Below, one piece after another: positions 18,232 to 26,968 of a stretch of 39,764 bases of DNA (positions are counted from its first letter, which is position 1; each line of letters begins with the position of its first letter). Under the pieces are notes generated by a model that was not told where the DNA came from, ran no database searches, and saw only the letters and a list, made by a program, of their open reading frames with translations. Origin of the DNA: an uncultured Bacillus sp. (GTDB taxonomy: Bacteria > Bacillota > Bacilli > Bacillales_B > DSM-18226); assembly GCF_946478885.1 (NCBI RefSeq), contig NZ_CAMLDX010000022.1:1-39764 (forward strand), written 5' to 3'. The position numbers and the translations under genes were made by a program.

Positions 18232-18405
18232 ATGCGAAACAAAGAAAGAGGCTTTACCAATCAGAATAATAATAAACTCGAGGGTGAGCCCCGGGCTAAA
18301 GCGGAATATGCCTCTAAACGGGCAGATGGAACAATTAATACCCATCCGCAAGAACGGATGCGAGCTTCCGGCAGCCGGAGTAATGATACATCGAATTTCC
18401 TTTAA
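18232..18405 (+). CDS. sspK: Small acid-soluble spore protein K
   Basis: 57 residues, highly charged. The motifs [30 protein letters not shown] and [10 protein letters not shown] are typical of SspK. Minor SASP of the spore core. AGGAGG (18216-18221) lies 10 nt before the ATG; the longer frame starting at 18166 is not supported. A perfect sigma-G -10 lies upstream. Confidence 0.92.
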   Translation: MRNKERGFTNQNNNKLEGEPRAKAEYASKRADGTINTHPQERMRASGSRSNDTSNFL

Positions 18406-18472
18406 TCCGCTATGGAAATAAATGCCGATATGGTACCGATTGCGTTTGCCTGACCTGAAAAATAAACGGAGC

Positions 18473-18540
18473 CTCCCGCCTATCATACGATTTCCAGATT
18501 TCATCCTCTGATGATTCCGCTGGATTTTGTATGGCGGGAG
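18473..18540. other. Long multi-block hairpin after sspK
   Basis: Nested pairings: CTCCCGCC (18473-18480) with GGCGGGAG (18533-18540); ATAC with GTAT; CCAG (18494-18497) with CTGG (18520-18523); TCATC (18501-18505) with GATGA (18510-18514) and loop CTCT. It lies between the convergent sspK and yfhH genes. On the minus strand a T-rich tail follows; on the plus strand TCCCTTATTA. It may terminate both transcripts. Confidence 0.6.
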
Positions 18541-18665
18541 TCCCTTATTACCGCCAACTAAGAAGAAAATTACCTTAAAGAATTTCCTTAATGAAAGCAG
18601 TTCAATGTTTTCCCTTCAGATCACTGGATAACATAAAAAACTTTCCCCGTGCTCTCCTATTAAAT

Positions 18666-18989
18666 TCAGTTCTCCAGTTTAACCAGCATCGAAATAGGAA
18701 GTGCTTCCTCATCTTTTCCATTAATCAATCTATGTCCCCAAGCAAAAACACCCTTTAAGTAAGTTATTTTAAAATAAGCCCCTGGATCTCCTTCTATTGC
18801 ATAAATTTCTCCTGGAATAAATTCATCCGGATCTAACAAGTGTGCCTTGGCCAATAAAGCCTTTCTTTCATAGACGGCAAACTCATTCACCATTCCCATT
18901 TGTTCTGCTTTTCTAGATTTTTCATGTAATCGGGCAACTTCCTGCTGTAATTCATACTGAGACATCTGGCTGTAATGTTTTTCCTGCAC
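18666..18989 (-). CDS. yfhH: YfhH family protein (DUF1811)
   Basis: 107 residues: a helical, charged N-terminal half (YELQQEVARLHEKSRKAEQMG) and a small beta C-terminal half (PGEIYAIEG ... GVFAWGHR), matching YfhH. Function unknown. The start is GTG at 18989, 8 nt from AAAGGGGAG. It follows recX by 26 nt and is probably in one transcript with it. Confidence 0.85.
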   Translation of the reverse strand: MQEKHYSQMSQYELQQEVARLHEKSRKAEQMGMVNEFAVYERKALLAKAHLLDPDEFIPGEIYAIEGDPGAYFKITYLKGVFAWGHRLINGKDEEALPISMLVKLEN

Positions 18990-19015
18990 GATCGATTCTC
19001 CCCTTTATCGATAAT

Positions 19016-19813
19016 TCATTCATGATTTAAATAAGCTTCAATTTGTTCAAGTGAAAAGCCTTTACGAAAAAGCGCCTGTTTCATTTTCCTCTCATAATCA
19101 TACCCTGACTCCTTCTCATATTTCCGATGAAGCTTTTGAGCCTGATACTTCAGGGCTTCAAACTCATTATTGCTTTGTATTGGGAAGGATGCAGAAACTG
19201 CTTCTGAGATGATGTTAAAAGGAAATCCTTTCCTAATTAACATCTGTTCAAGCTTTTGTCTGAGAACCCTTTCCGAGTCACGGTAATTTCGGCCTGCCAT
19301 TTTCCGGCAAAGCTTTTGCGCAGCCTCGAACTGAGCTTCGAATGGGTATTGCTCCATTGCCTCTTCAATATGCTTAGAGTTAATTCCCCGCTCTTTCAAT
19401 TCCCTTTCTATCAATACCGAACCTTTATCGGTAGTATTCATTTGTGTCCGTACATAGGACAGTGCATATTGTTCATCATCAAGAAATTTATAATCATAAA
19501 GCTTTAAAACCACTTCTTGAATAATCGGCAGATCTATATCCTTCTCCTGTAAATAAGCTCGAACCTCTGACTCCGATCGTATTCGTCGGGCTAAATAATT
19601 TAGAGCCAGATTATATGTTCTTCGAATGTCATCCTCATAGCATATCTCAGTATACAAAAGAGAGTCTAAATCCATCCCCTTTTTCAAACCAAACTGGATC
19701 AAAACCGCTTCATCGACACTGAAGGCATAATGCTCCCCGCTTCCCTCATCTGTATAAATATTATAGCGCTCTTTATTTTTTTCTTGAGTTGTTATTTTCG
19801 TAATGGTACGCAT
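19016..19813 (-). CDS. recX: RecX, RecA regulator
   Basis: 265 residues built of repeated three-helix modules, the RecX fold. Signature motifs are ALNYLARRIRSESEVRAYL, YKFLDDEQYALSYV and KGSVLIERELKERG. RecX modulates RecA filament growth and activity. It lies upstream of yfhH in a likely two-gene operon, as in B. subtilis. A short GGAAGGGT lies just before the ATG. Confidence 0.93.
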   Translation of the reverse strand: MRTITKITTQEKNKERYNIYTDEGSGEHYAFSVDEAVLIQFGLKKGMDLDSLLYTEICYEDDIRRTYNLALNYLARRIRSESEVRAYLQEKDIDLPIIQEVVLKLYDYKFLDDEQYALSYVRTQMNTTDKGSVLIERELKERGINSKHIEEAMEQYPFEAQFEAAQKLCRKMAGRNYRDSERVLRQKLEQMLIRKGFPFNIISEAVSASFPIQSNNEFEALKYQAQKLHRKYEKESGYDYERKMKQALFRKGFSLEQIEAYLNHE

Positions 19814-19965
19814 ACCCTTCCCACCTCAATACCTACTTTAGCATAATCATATTCATTTATTAACGGAAGAAAAATTTTTCCTTTGTTTCGCTATGTTAAC
19901 AGTATGTTTCTTTCCTTTCGGGGAAAAATAAGGAAGAAAAATAACTTGCGAAAGGATTGTGCAAA

Positions 19966-20091
19966 TTGCCACGAAAAAAAGTTGAAAAATTTAAAACAAC
20001 CTTGACCAGCATGCAGGCAGTAACCTATAATAGAGATTTTAAAACGGCTGACAGAGCCGGCGGATTCACAGATAGAAAAGGAAAAAAGTAA
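19966..20091 (+). CDS. yfhE: YfhE family small protein
   Basis: 41 residues, basic, starting from TTG: MPRKKVEKF...TSMQAVTYNRDFKTADRAGGF. The C-terminal DFKTADRAGG is the YfhE signature. GAAAGGAT lies about 10 nt before the TTG. Function unknown. A strong terminator follows, so it is separated from the yfhD genes. Confidence 0.82.
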   Translation: MPRKKVEKFKTTLTSMQAVTYNRDFKTADRAGGFTDRKGKK

Positions 20092-20122
20092 AAGAAAAAT
20101 TTGCTCGTTGCAGGAGCATACT

Positions 20123-20159
20123 AAAGTATGGAGGCAAGTTCTCCATACTTTATTTTTTT
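20123..20159 (+). terminator. Terminator of yfhE
   Basis: AAGTATGGAG (20124-20133) and CTCCATACTT (20141-20150) are perfect arms, followed by TATTTTTTT. It also sits just before the yfhD ribosome binding site. Confidence 0.9.
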
Positions 20160-20176
20160 GAAAGGGGAAAATGAAT

Positions 20177-20365
20177 ATGGGTCGTGCTCGAAGTCACAAA
20201 ACACGTGACAGAAATAAAGGTTCCCTCCCACAAGTACCAAAAAACATGAAATACAATAAAATAAGTGAAGAATATTCACAGGAACTTGAGACGCAGTTAA
20301 GCAGAGAAGAACGGGCCCTATCCAATGCCGCCAATCAGCGAGTTCAGGGCAACAGGGGAAAATAG
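20177..20365 (+). CDS. yfhD: YfhD family protein, first copy
   Basis: 62 residues, very hydrophilic. MGRxRSHKTRDRNKGSLPQV and EEYSQELE...REERAL are the YfhD signature. An ATG two codons upstream (20171) is only 3 nt from GGGGAAA; the ATG at 20177 is 9 nt away and matches the family start MGR. Function unknown. It is followed after 50 nt by a second, shorter gene of the same type. Confidence 0.82.
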   Translation: MGRARSHKTRDRNKGSLPQVPKNMKYNKISEEYSQELETQLSREERALSNAANQRVQGNRGK

Positions 20366-20415
20366 TAGGCAAAATGGTGAGGATTGATTATTTTCATTTA
20401 AGGGGAGTGACTGCA

Positions 20416-20565
20416 ATGGGCATTAGAAGGAAAAACCATAAATTAAAAGCAAAAGGCATTGATGTAGAATTCTCACAGGAATTAGCCGATCAGGATGATT
20501 TGAAAGCACAAACACGAGCATTAGCTGCTAAACATCGTGTTAAGCAAAACAAAAATAAATCGTAA
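20416..20565 (+). CDS. YfhD-like small protein, second copy
   Basis: 49 residues: MGIRRKNHKLKAKGIDVEF, then SQELADQDDLKAQTRALAA. The latter matches the EYSQELE...REERALSNAA block of the preceding gene, so this looks like a diverged tandem duplicate with a shorter N-terminal part. AAGGGGAGTG lies 7 nt before the ATG. Function unknown. Confidence 0.75.
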   Translation: MGIRRKNHKLKAKGIDVEFSQELADQDDLKAQTRALAAKHRVKQNKNKS

Positions 20566-20604
20566 CTACAAAAAAACGATTCTAAGTGGACAAATTTATC
20601 TGCA

Positions 20605-20642
20605 GAAGAAAAGGGACAGAAGCGATCAGTCCCTTTTCCTTC
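20605..20642 (+). terminator. Terminator of the yfhD pair
   Basis: AAAAGGGAC (20609-20617) pairs with GTCCCTTTT (20629-20637), followed by a pyrimidine-rich CCTTCTAT tail. Confidence 0.8.
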
Positions 20643-20649
20643 TATATCT

Positions 20650-20798
20650 GTGCACAACTTATCCACATCATCGTGGATAATGTGGATATATGTAATGGAT
20701 AACGATGATTACCATGTTCTCAATTCCACTTAATTGTGTATAATTCGACAGATTTCTCCTGATTAATCTGTGGATTATGTGGATATTTCTGTGGATGG
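20650..20798. promoter_or_regulatory. Cluster of DnaA boxes
   Basis: A perfect box TTATCCACA lies at 20659-20667. Boxes with one mismatch are at 20672-20680 (CGTGGATAA), 20681-20689 (TGTGGATAT), 20769-20777 (TGTGGATTA) and 20778-20786 (TGTGGATAT). A weaker one is at 20790-20798 (TGTGGATGG), and TGTGCACAA lies at 20650-20658. The two tight groups are about 80 bp apart, in the gap between the yfhD pair and panF. Outside oriC such clusters titrate DnaA or regulate transcription. No dnaA/dnaN gene is nearby, so this is not oriC. Confidence 0.7.
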
Positions 20799-20824
20799 CT
20801 GTCATACAAATGATTTCATAAGTA

Positions 20825-22276
20825 TTAACCATTCCTTTCTTCGATTATCATCCTCCTATTTGCAGGGATGGCAAGACTGCCTGTCACAAAGGTTATAAGG
20901 GATAAAAGAACCGGCAAAACAACAGTGTGCAATCCAAATGGATTTGGATAAAAACGATCCAATAATATATAAGATCCCATTCCGACAATCATCGACAAAA
21001 TTGCACCATATTTGTTGCCTCTGCTCCAATAAAGTCCAAAAATAATTGGCCAAATAAATACGGACTCTAATCCCCCAAATGAAAATAAATTAAGCCAAAC
21101 CAATAAATCAGGCGGATTTAATGAAAAAAACACGACCGCAAGCCCGATGACTGCTGTAACCAAAAGACTCGTTCTTTTAATATGTTGTTCCGATGCATCT
21201 AACTTTATAAAATTTAAATAGATATCCTTTACAATAGTTGAGCTCACCAGAATCAACAGAGCATTCACCGTTGACATAATGGCGGCCATCGGTGCTGCTA
21301 GCACAAGTCCTGCCAACAAGGACGGCAAAACCTCCATCGCAAGCATCGGCATGACTTTATCGCCAATTTCAATTCCCGGTAATACCGACCTTGCCAATAC
21401 GCCGATTAAGTGCATGCCGAACATGATCGTGCCAATCACAACTGTTCCAATGATAACCGCAAGATGCATCGCTTTTGCATCCTTATAGGACATGGCCCTG
21501 ACTGCAATCTGCGGCAGTCCTACTACTCCGACCCCTACCAAAATCCAAAAGGAGGACACATACAGGGGCGTTAAATCCTGTTCTGCTCCAAATGGTGAAA
21601 TAAAATACGGATTTTCCGCAGCCAGTTCAGACATAATCGCCGTCATACCACCGCCAGCCATAATGGTTCCAATCAGAAGCACAATGGTTCCAATCAGCAT
21701 AATTAATCCTTGAACGGTATCTGATAAAGCCACAGCACGAAAACCGCCGATGATGACATACACAAGGACCGATACAGCAAAAATAAATAATGAAGCCGTA
21801 TAACTCATCCCTGTCAGAGATTCAATCAATCGGGCACCGCCAACCCACTGTGCCGTCATCGATGAAAAGAGAAAGATAATAATACTTAAAGCAGACATCA
21901 GAACAATCACATTGCTTTGATATCGGTCTTTAAGAAAATCGATAATAGTAACATAGTTATTTTTTTTCGCAATAATAGCGAACTTTTTCCCTAACACCAT
22001 TAAAACAAAATAGCCTGCTGGCAACTGAGCCATTGACAGCAATACCCAGCCAAGCCCTTTCGTATACGCCACACCCGGTCCCCCGATAAAACTACTGGCG
22101 CTACCATATGTTGCAATCATTGTCATCGCAAGAACAAATCCCCCGAGTTCTCTCCCACCAAGAAAATATTCCTGCAAAAAGCTATTCGTTGTTTGAATAT
22201 AGCGATTTGCCCAAAAGCCAATGACAAAGAAAATAAATATAAATATTAATAGTGGTACAATAACTCCTGTATTCAT
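20825..22276 (-). CDS. panF: Sodium/pantothenate symporter PanF
   Basis: 483 residues, about 13 membrane helices, solute:sodium symporter fold. The N-terminal YFLGGRELGGFVLAMTMIAT and the pairing with a YhdT-type gene identify PanF, which imports pantothenate for coenzyme A synthesis. The start ATG overlaps the yhdT stop (ATGA), so the two are translationally coupled. Substrate assignment rests on family and neighbour; other SSS transporters are close. Confidence 0.85.
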   Translation of the reverse strand: MNTGVIVPLLIFIFIFFVIGFWANRYIQTTNSFLQEYFLGGRELGGFVLAMTMIATYGSASSFIGGPGVAYTKGLGWVLLSMAQLPAGYFVLMVLGKKFAIIAKKNNYVTIIDFLKDRYQSNVIVLMSALSIIIFLFSSMTAQWVGGARLIESLTGMSYTASLFIFAVSVLVYVIIGGFRAVALSDTVQGLIMLIGTIVLLIGTIMAGGGMTAIMSELAAENPYFISPFGAEQDLTPLYVSSFWILVGVGVVGLPQIAVRAMSYKDAKAMHLAVIIGTVVIGTIMFGMHLIGVLARSVLPGIEIGDKVMPMLAMEVLPSLLAGLVLAAPMAAIMSTVNALLILVSSTIVKDIYLNFIKLDASEQHIKRTSLLVTAVIGLAVVFFSLNPPDLLVWLNLFSFGGLESVFIWPIIFGLYWSRGNKYGAILSMIVGMGSYILLDRFYPNPFGLHTVVLPVLLSLITFVTGSLAIPANRRMIIEERNG

Positions 22277-22554
22277 TTCTCGCTCCCATCTTCTTCAAAA
22301 GATACTTCTTTGAATAAGAATTTCACACTTATTATGACAAGCAGGGTGCTGATAATGGTAGCGACAATACAGCTATAGAAAAACCATTCAGGCATGCCGA
22401 GAATATATTTGTATTCTCTTGGATCACCCGAACCCATTCCATAAGCAAATCCATACCATAAAAGAAAATTAAGGATCACGATTATGATTCCAATGATCGC
22501 TTCCTTATGTGCCGTCTTGAACCGTTTGTCCTTTGGATCATAAAACTGTTTCAC
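22273..22554 (-). CDS. yhdT: YhdT family protein (DUF997)
   Basis: 93 residues with two membrane helices (about 20-42 and 57-80) and charged ends. YhdT proteins occur upstream of PanF in many bacteria, including E. coli, and may be an accessory subunit. GTG start, preceded by GGGAGGAG. The last 4 nt overlap panF. Confidence 0.85.
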   Translation of the reverse strand: MKQFYDPKDKRFKTAHKEAIIGIIIVILNFLLWYGFAYGMGSGDPREYKYILGMPEWFFYSCIVATIISTLLVIISVKFLFKEVSFEEDGSEK

Positions 22555-22844
22555 GATACACGATACTCCTCCCTCATTTTCAACTATATCTCACCGACCA
22601 CTTTTTCATCGAGCTTGGGAATAGAAGATAAATTCCTGTATCATTATACCATTTACGACTTTGTAATACAGCGCTCCTTTTTTAAAGCTTTTACTCTGCA
22701 AAATTATTTTTCGCTATAAAAAAGTTCAGTCTGACATGAGCATTTCTTACCTGAGATTGCAATTCCATTTATAGTTTTAATTTCTTGCTTTACATAAATT
22801 GCCCCAAATTGCAAAAAATATGGATAGAAATTGGGGGAATGATC

Positions 22845-24386
22845 ATGAAAATTAAATTGCTCGATTCAATCCTTAAACGCATAAATACTAAACCGGACTT
22901 AAAGGAACAGTCCGGAGCTCAGAATGAAAAAATAAAGAAAAAGGACATCAGCACCCGTTATGAAAAAAATCTCGAGACCTTTAAAGTCCTTTTTAGTATT
23001 CCAAAAAATACAGATGTGAAGCTTCGCGAGTTTACCATCCGCTCCTTAAATCGCCGTGCCTTTATTCTTTATTTAAGCACAATGGTAGACATTAAAAATA
23101 TTCAGGAAACCATTTTAGAAAAACTGATTACCTATGATCATTCAACTACAAAGATTCAAAATATCGTTACATATCCGATCTTGAAAACAGCCTCGAACAT
23201 CGGGGAAATTACTGAATTTATCACTGGAGGAATTACTGCTCTCTTTATCGAGGGTGATGAAGAGTGTTATTTATTTGAAACGACCAAAACACGCGGCCGC
23301 TCAATTGAAACATCGCAAAATGAAGTAATTGTCAAAGGGGCAAAGGAATCCTTCAATGAAAAGGTCATCGATAACATTGCCTTAATCCGTAAAAAAATTA
23401 AAAACGAAAACCTAATTGTAGAATCACAGGTAGTCTCTAAACGTTCCCGAAACGATGTCTTCCTTGTATATCAAAATGATTTAGTAAATCAAGATCTGCT
23501 GAAAGCGATACAAGAGAAGCTGAAATCGTTAGACACTGACACAATTTTGGACTTAAGTATCCTAGAGCAATATCTGGAGGAACGTCCGAAGTCTTTCTTT
23601 CCGACACTCCTTTATACTGAACGGCCTGACAGAGCAGCTTCGTTTCTTGAAGAAGGATATATTGTGCTGTTAATGTCCAATTCACCAAGCTGTCTTATTC
23701 TGCCTGCCACCTTTTGGTCTATCTTCCATTCGCCCGAGGATCATTACCTTCGTATGCCGTATGGAAACTTTGTCCGAATTCTTCGGATCGTCGCCATGTT
23801 TATTGCCTTTTTCACTTCTTCCTTTTATGTTGCTATAACAAACTATCATGTTGGAATGATACCGCCGGATTTATTAATGGCTATCGCTGGGACTAGAGAG
23901 AGAGTCCCCTTTCCATCTATTATGGAAATTCTCTTAATGGAAATAGCATTTGAACTCATTCGAGAAGCAGGATTACGCGTTCCCTCGCCGATTGGACCCA
24001 CCATCGGCATAGTCGGTGCATTAATCCTCGGACAAGCAGCAGTACAGGCCAATATGATTAGCCCGATTGTCATCATTGTCATCGCCTTAAGCGGATTAAG
24101 CTCCTTTATCATCAGTGATGTGAGCTTGAACTTTGCCATCCGCATGATTCGTTTTTTATTTATCTTTTCATCAGGCTTTATGGGGATATACGGAGCCACT
24201 GCATTATTTATTGGCGGGCTGTTTTATTTAGTATCGCTCAAATCATTCGGCACCCCTTATTTTGCGCCGATGACACCGCATTATTTTTCATCTAAGGATT
24301 TAATCATCCGCCACATCCCGATAAAGGAAAGGATTCGTCCCGGATATTTAAAGACAAAAGATATAGTCAAAAACAGAAAGGAATAA
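22845..24386 (+). CDS. Germinant receptor subunit A (GerA/GerKA family)
   Basis: 513 residues: a soluble N-terminal part of about 300 residues and four to five membrane helices in the C-terminal 200. Motifs YTERPDRAASFLEEGYIVLL and VPFPSIMEILLMEIAFELIREAG are strongly conserved in GerA-type A subunits. It sits in the inner spore membrane and senses nutrients together with the B and C proteins. An in-frame ATG two codons upstream (22839) is closer to GGGGGA; the ATG at 22845 is 7 nt from it and chosen. It is first in an A-B-C-D operon; B starts 6 nt after its stop. Confidence 0.93.
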   Translation: MKIKLLDSILKRINTKPDLKEQSGAQNEKIKKKDISTRYEKNLETFKVLFSIPKNTDVKLREFTIRSLNRRAFILYLSTMVDIKNIQETILEKLITYDHSTTKIQNIVTYPILKTASNIGEITEFITGGITALFIEGDEECYLFETTKTRGRSIETSQNEVIVKGAKESFNEKVIDNIALIRKKIKNENLIVESQVVSKRSRNDVFLVYQNDLVNQDLLKAIQEKLKSLDTDTILDLSILEQYLEERPKSFFPTLLYTERPDRAASFLEEGYIVLLMSNSPSCLILPATFWSIFHSPEDHYLRMPYGNFVRILRIVAMFIAFFTSSFYVAITNYHVGMIPPDLLMAIAGTRERVPFPSIMEILLMEIAFELIREAGLRVPSPIGPTIGIVGALILGQAAVQANMISPIVIIVIALSGLSSFIISDVSLNFAIRMIRFLFIFSSGFMGIYGATALFIGGLFYLVSLKSFGTPYFAPMTPHYFSSKDLIIRHIPIKERIRPGYLKTKDIVKNRKE

Positions 24387-24392
24387 AATGGA

Positions 24393-25502
24393 ATGAAACA
24401 GCAACCAGGTAAACTAGGGATTCGTGAATATATTTCTATCTTGATCTTAACAGTTGGAGCAAAGTTAGCAGAGGATACACCTTCTATACTGTACTCTCAT
24501 GTACAAAATGCGGCATGGATGATCCCGATTATATCCGGTGCTATCTTTTTCGTGCCGTTTTTTCTACTGATCAAGACTTTGGCTATATACGAGGATAAGA
24601 ATCTATTCGAATTGATTAAACAATTACTTGGAAAATTTGCCGGCTTTATTATTTGTCTATATATCTTCCTAGTCAATTCCGCTGCTATTTCGTTTGATTC
24701 CAGAACATATTCCAAAGTGATAAGGACTTATTATTTTACAACTACACCGGATATTATCATCTATGGAATCCTTATGTTTATCAGTGCCTATGGGGCAAAA
24801 AAAGGCATCCAACATATTGGATCGGTTTCATATATTGTTGTTTTTTATGTCATTTTTTCATTTTCCCTTGCTTTAATTTTATGTATTCGCGATGCCAATA
24901 TTTCTGCGATATTTCCCATCTTAGGTACAGGTGCTCCCGATATTTCCATAGCAAGTATCCGCAATCTTTCTCTATTCGCAGATTTTTTTATTTTATGTGC
25001 CATTGTTCCATACATTTCGTCCTTCAAAGACTTTCAAAAAGGTACTTGGATCGCTTATTTGTACATTATTTTCGAACTGAGCATAGCAATCTTAGTATTT
25101 TTAAGTTTATTTGATGTCACGTTAAGCGAAACTGAATATCCCTTTCACGCGGCAATTCGCTATATTTCTTTCGGACGGTTTCTCTCCAATGTTGAAATTT
25201 TATTTTTGCCGATTTGGCTGATGGCTGCCTTTATTCGCTTTTCCGGCTTTCTGTATATCAATGCGCTGATGTTCGGTTATCTATTTAAAATTAAAGACTT
25301 TGAATATTTAATCCCTTCACTTGCCATCATCTATTTATTCATTGGCATGATTCCGGAAACATCGATGGATGTTAGTTTGGAATTTAAAGAACCGATTCAA
25401 TTTATTGCCGGATCAAGCTACACGTTATTATGTATCATTCTATGGCTGGCAGCACTGATCAAAGGAGAGTTTAAACATGCAAAAAATAAAACTAGCGTAT
25501 AA
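24393..25502 (+). CDS. Germinant receptor subunit B (spore germination permease)
   Basis: 369 residues, about ten membrane helices, amino acid/polyamine permease-like fold, Spore_permease family. The B subunit is thought to bind the nutrient. The end overlaps the C gene by 26 nt, and AAAGGA at the end of the A gene provides its ribosome binding site. Confidence 0.93.
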   Translation: MKQQPGKLGIREYISILILTVGAKLAEDTPSILYSHVQNAAWMIPIISGAIFFVPFFLLIKTLAIYEDKNLFELIKQLLGKFAGFIICLYIFLVNSAAISFDSRTYSKVIRTYYFTTTPDIIIYGILMFISAYGAKKGIQHIGSVSYIVVFYVIFSFSLALILCIRDANISAIFPILGTGAPDISIASIRNLSLFADFFILCAIVPYISSFKDFQKGTWIAYLYIIFELSIAILVFLSLFDVTLSETEYPFHAAIRYISFGRFLSNVEILFLPIWLMAAFIRFSGFLYINALMFGYLFKIKDFEYLIPSLAIIYLFIGMIPETSMDVSLEFKEPIQFIAGSSYTLLCIILWLAALIKGEFKHAKNKTSV

Positions 25503-26724
25503 GTTATTATTGTTGTGCTTTATTGTGTGTTTTCTGACAGGATGCTGGGATCGAAAAGAACTTGAAGACAAAGCATATGTAATCGCAATCGGACTGGATA
25601 AATCAAAAGAGGAAAAGAAAATCAAAATAACGATGGTGATTGCCAACCCTGAAGTAGGAAGCATTCAGGGAGGCGGCGGAACAACCGAAAAACCGAAAGA
25701 AATCATCACCTTTGATGCAAACGACATGATTACAGCAAAAGGCACTGCAAATGCTGTCATTTCCCGTTCTATCAGTTATGAATTATTAAAAATCATTGTC
25801 GTTTCCGAAGAATTCGCAAAGGAACCAGATTTTATCCATACGATGTACGATACAACAAAGGATAGAGAAATTCGTATGAACAGCTATTTGGCTATAAGCA
25901 AGGAAAAAGCCTTCGAATATTTTAAGGCTAACAAGCCAAGAATGGAAATAAGGCCACATAAATACTTCCAATTCATGATTCAACACGGGATTGAAAATGG
26001 ATTAATACCAGATTCCACTCTCTTCCGCTTTTTCAAAACCACTGAACGGGGAAATGACCTATTTTTAGCCATGTATACAACAGCAAAACGACAGGAGAAT
26101 CCTAAAATAAAAGGAGAAGATGAATTTTACGCTGGGGAATTAAATGCAACGGGAGAGCTGGATAACACACAGTTTATCGGTTCAGCCGTTTTAAAAAATG
26201 GCAGGTTGATTGGCAAGCTGTCCGGCCAGGAGACAAGGACTGTCAATATTCTTGATGATACAACCGAAATTGAGGATGTACTGATCAATTTCCCTAATCC
26301 TTTTTCAAATAATTCCGCTCCGATGTCGACAAGAATACTAAAGACAGAAAACAATAAAGTCAAAATGAACGTCAAAAACGGACAAACCAAAATATGGATT
26401 ACAATTCCACTTTCTATGGAAATATTGGCTAACCCTTCTATGGTTGATTTTAAAAAGGAAAAGAACCAGCAGATTTTAAAAGAGCATTTAACCAAACATT
26501 TTACTTCAATGATAGACAGCTTATTTGAAAAATCACAAACTGACCTAAAAGGGGCTCCATATCCTTTATCGCTTTTTGCACGGAAATATTTTGCGACGGT
26601 CCAAAGCTTTGATGCCTATGATTGGCCGAAGGCTTTTACAGAGGCAGATATTCATATCCAATTACAGGTTGATATCATTGACTTCGGAAAACAGGGAGTA
26701 AAACCAAAGAAAATGGGAGGATAA
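25477..26724 (+). CDS. Germinant receptor subunit C (lipoprotein)
   Basis: 415 residues, Ger(x)C family. The signal peptide ends in the lipobox LTGC with the lipidated C23; the following WDRKELEDKAYVIAIGLDKS is the family signature. It is anchored to the outer face of the spore inner membrane. The start lies within the end of gene B (26-nt overlap) with AAAGGAG before it. Confidence 0.95.
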   Translation: MQKIKLAYKLLLLCFIVCFLTGCWDRKELEDKAYVIAIGLDKSKEEKKIKITMVIANPEVGSIQGGGGTTEKPKEIITFDANDMITAKGTANAVISRSISYELLKIIVVSEEFAKEPDFIHTMYDTTKDREIRMNSYLAISKEKAFEYFKANKPRMEIRPHKYFQFMIQHGIENGLIPDSTLFRFFKTTERGNDLFLAMYTTAKRQENPKIKGEDEFYAGELNATGELDNTQFIGSAVLKNGRLIGKLSGQETRTVNILDDTTEIEDVLINFPNPFSNNSAPMSTRILKTENNKVKMNVKNGQTKIWITIPLSMEILANPSMVDFKKEKNQQILKEHLTKHFTSMIDSLFEKSQTDLKGAPYPLSLFARKYFATVQSFDAYDWPKAFTEADIHIQLQVDIIDFGKQGVKPKKMGG

Positions 26725-26726
26725 AA

Positions 26727-26885
26727 ATGAGGATATTTATATTTCTTGTGGTATTCACCATAGTTATCTATACGTTGGGCTTCGCTGTTTCACTATGGAG
26801 GGAAAAACAGAAAACCGGGGCAATAACAGTCCTATTTCTATGCCTACTCATGACCATTCTCCCCTTCTTTTCCTCCTTGAAATAA
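26727..26885 (+). CDS. Germinant receptor small D subunit
   Basis: 52 residues with two hydrophobic helices (about 3-22 and 32-50) separated by a basic WREKQKTG loop. GGGAGG, lying in the last codons of the C gene, is 7 nt before the ATG, so it is coupled to C. Small two-helix D proteins encoded with GerA-type operons are known (GerKD/GerUD/GerVD type) and modulate germination. The assignment rests on position, size and topology. Confidence 0.7.
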   Translation: MRIFIFLVVFTIVIYTLGFAVSLWREKQKTGAITVLFLCLLMTILPFFSSLK

Positions 26886-26931
26886 AGCGTTCTAAACATA
26901 CCACTTAACCGGCGGCTGCTTACCTTTGCAA

Positions 26932-26962
26932 ACAGCGGATAAACATTGTGTTCATCCGCTGC
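26932..26962. terminator. Terminator of the germination operon
   Basis: CAGCGGAT (26933-26940) pairs with ATCCGCTG (26954-26961), with an inner AACA/TGTT stem. It lies between the D gene and the convergent BY-kinase gene. The plus-strand tail is CTTTCCTTTA. Confidence 0.7.
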
Positions 26963-26968
26963 TTTCCT

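Noticed and set aside
20640..20825. Replication origin
   Set aside because: DnaA boxes are present, but there is no dnaA or dnaN, no clear AT-rich unwinding element beside them and no plasmid replication gene.
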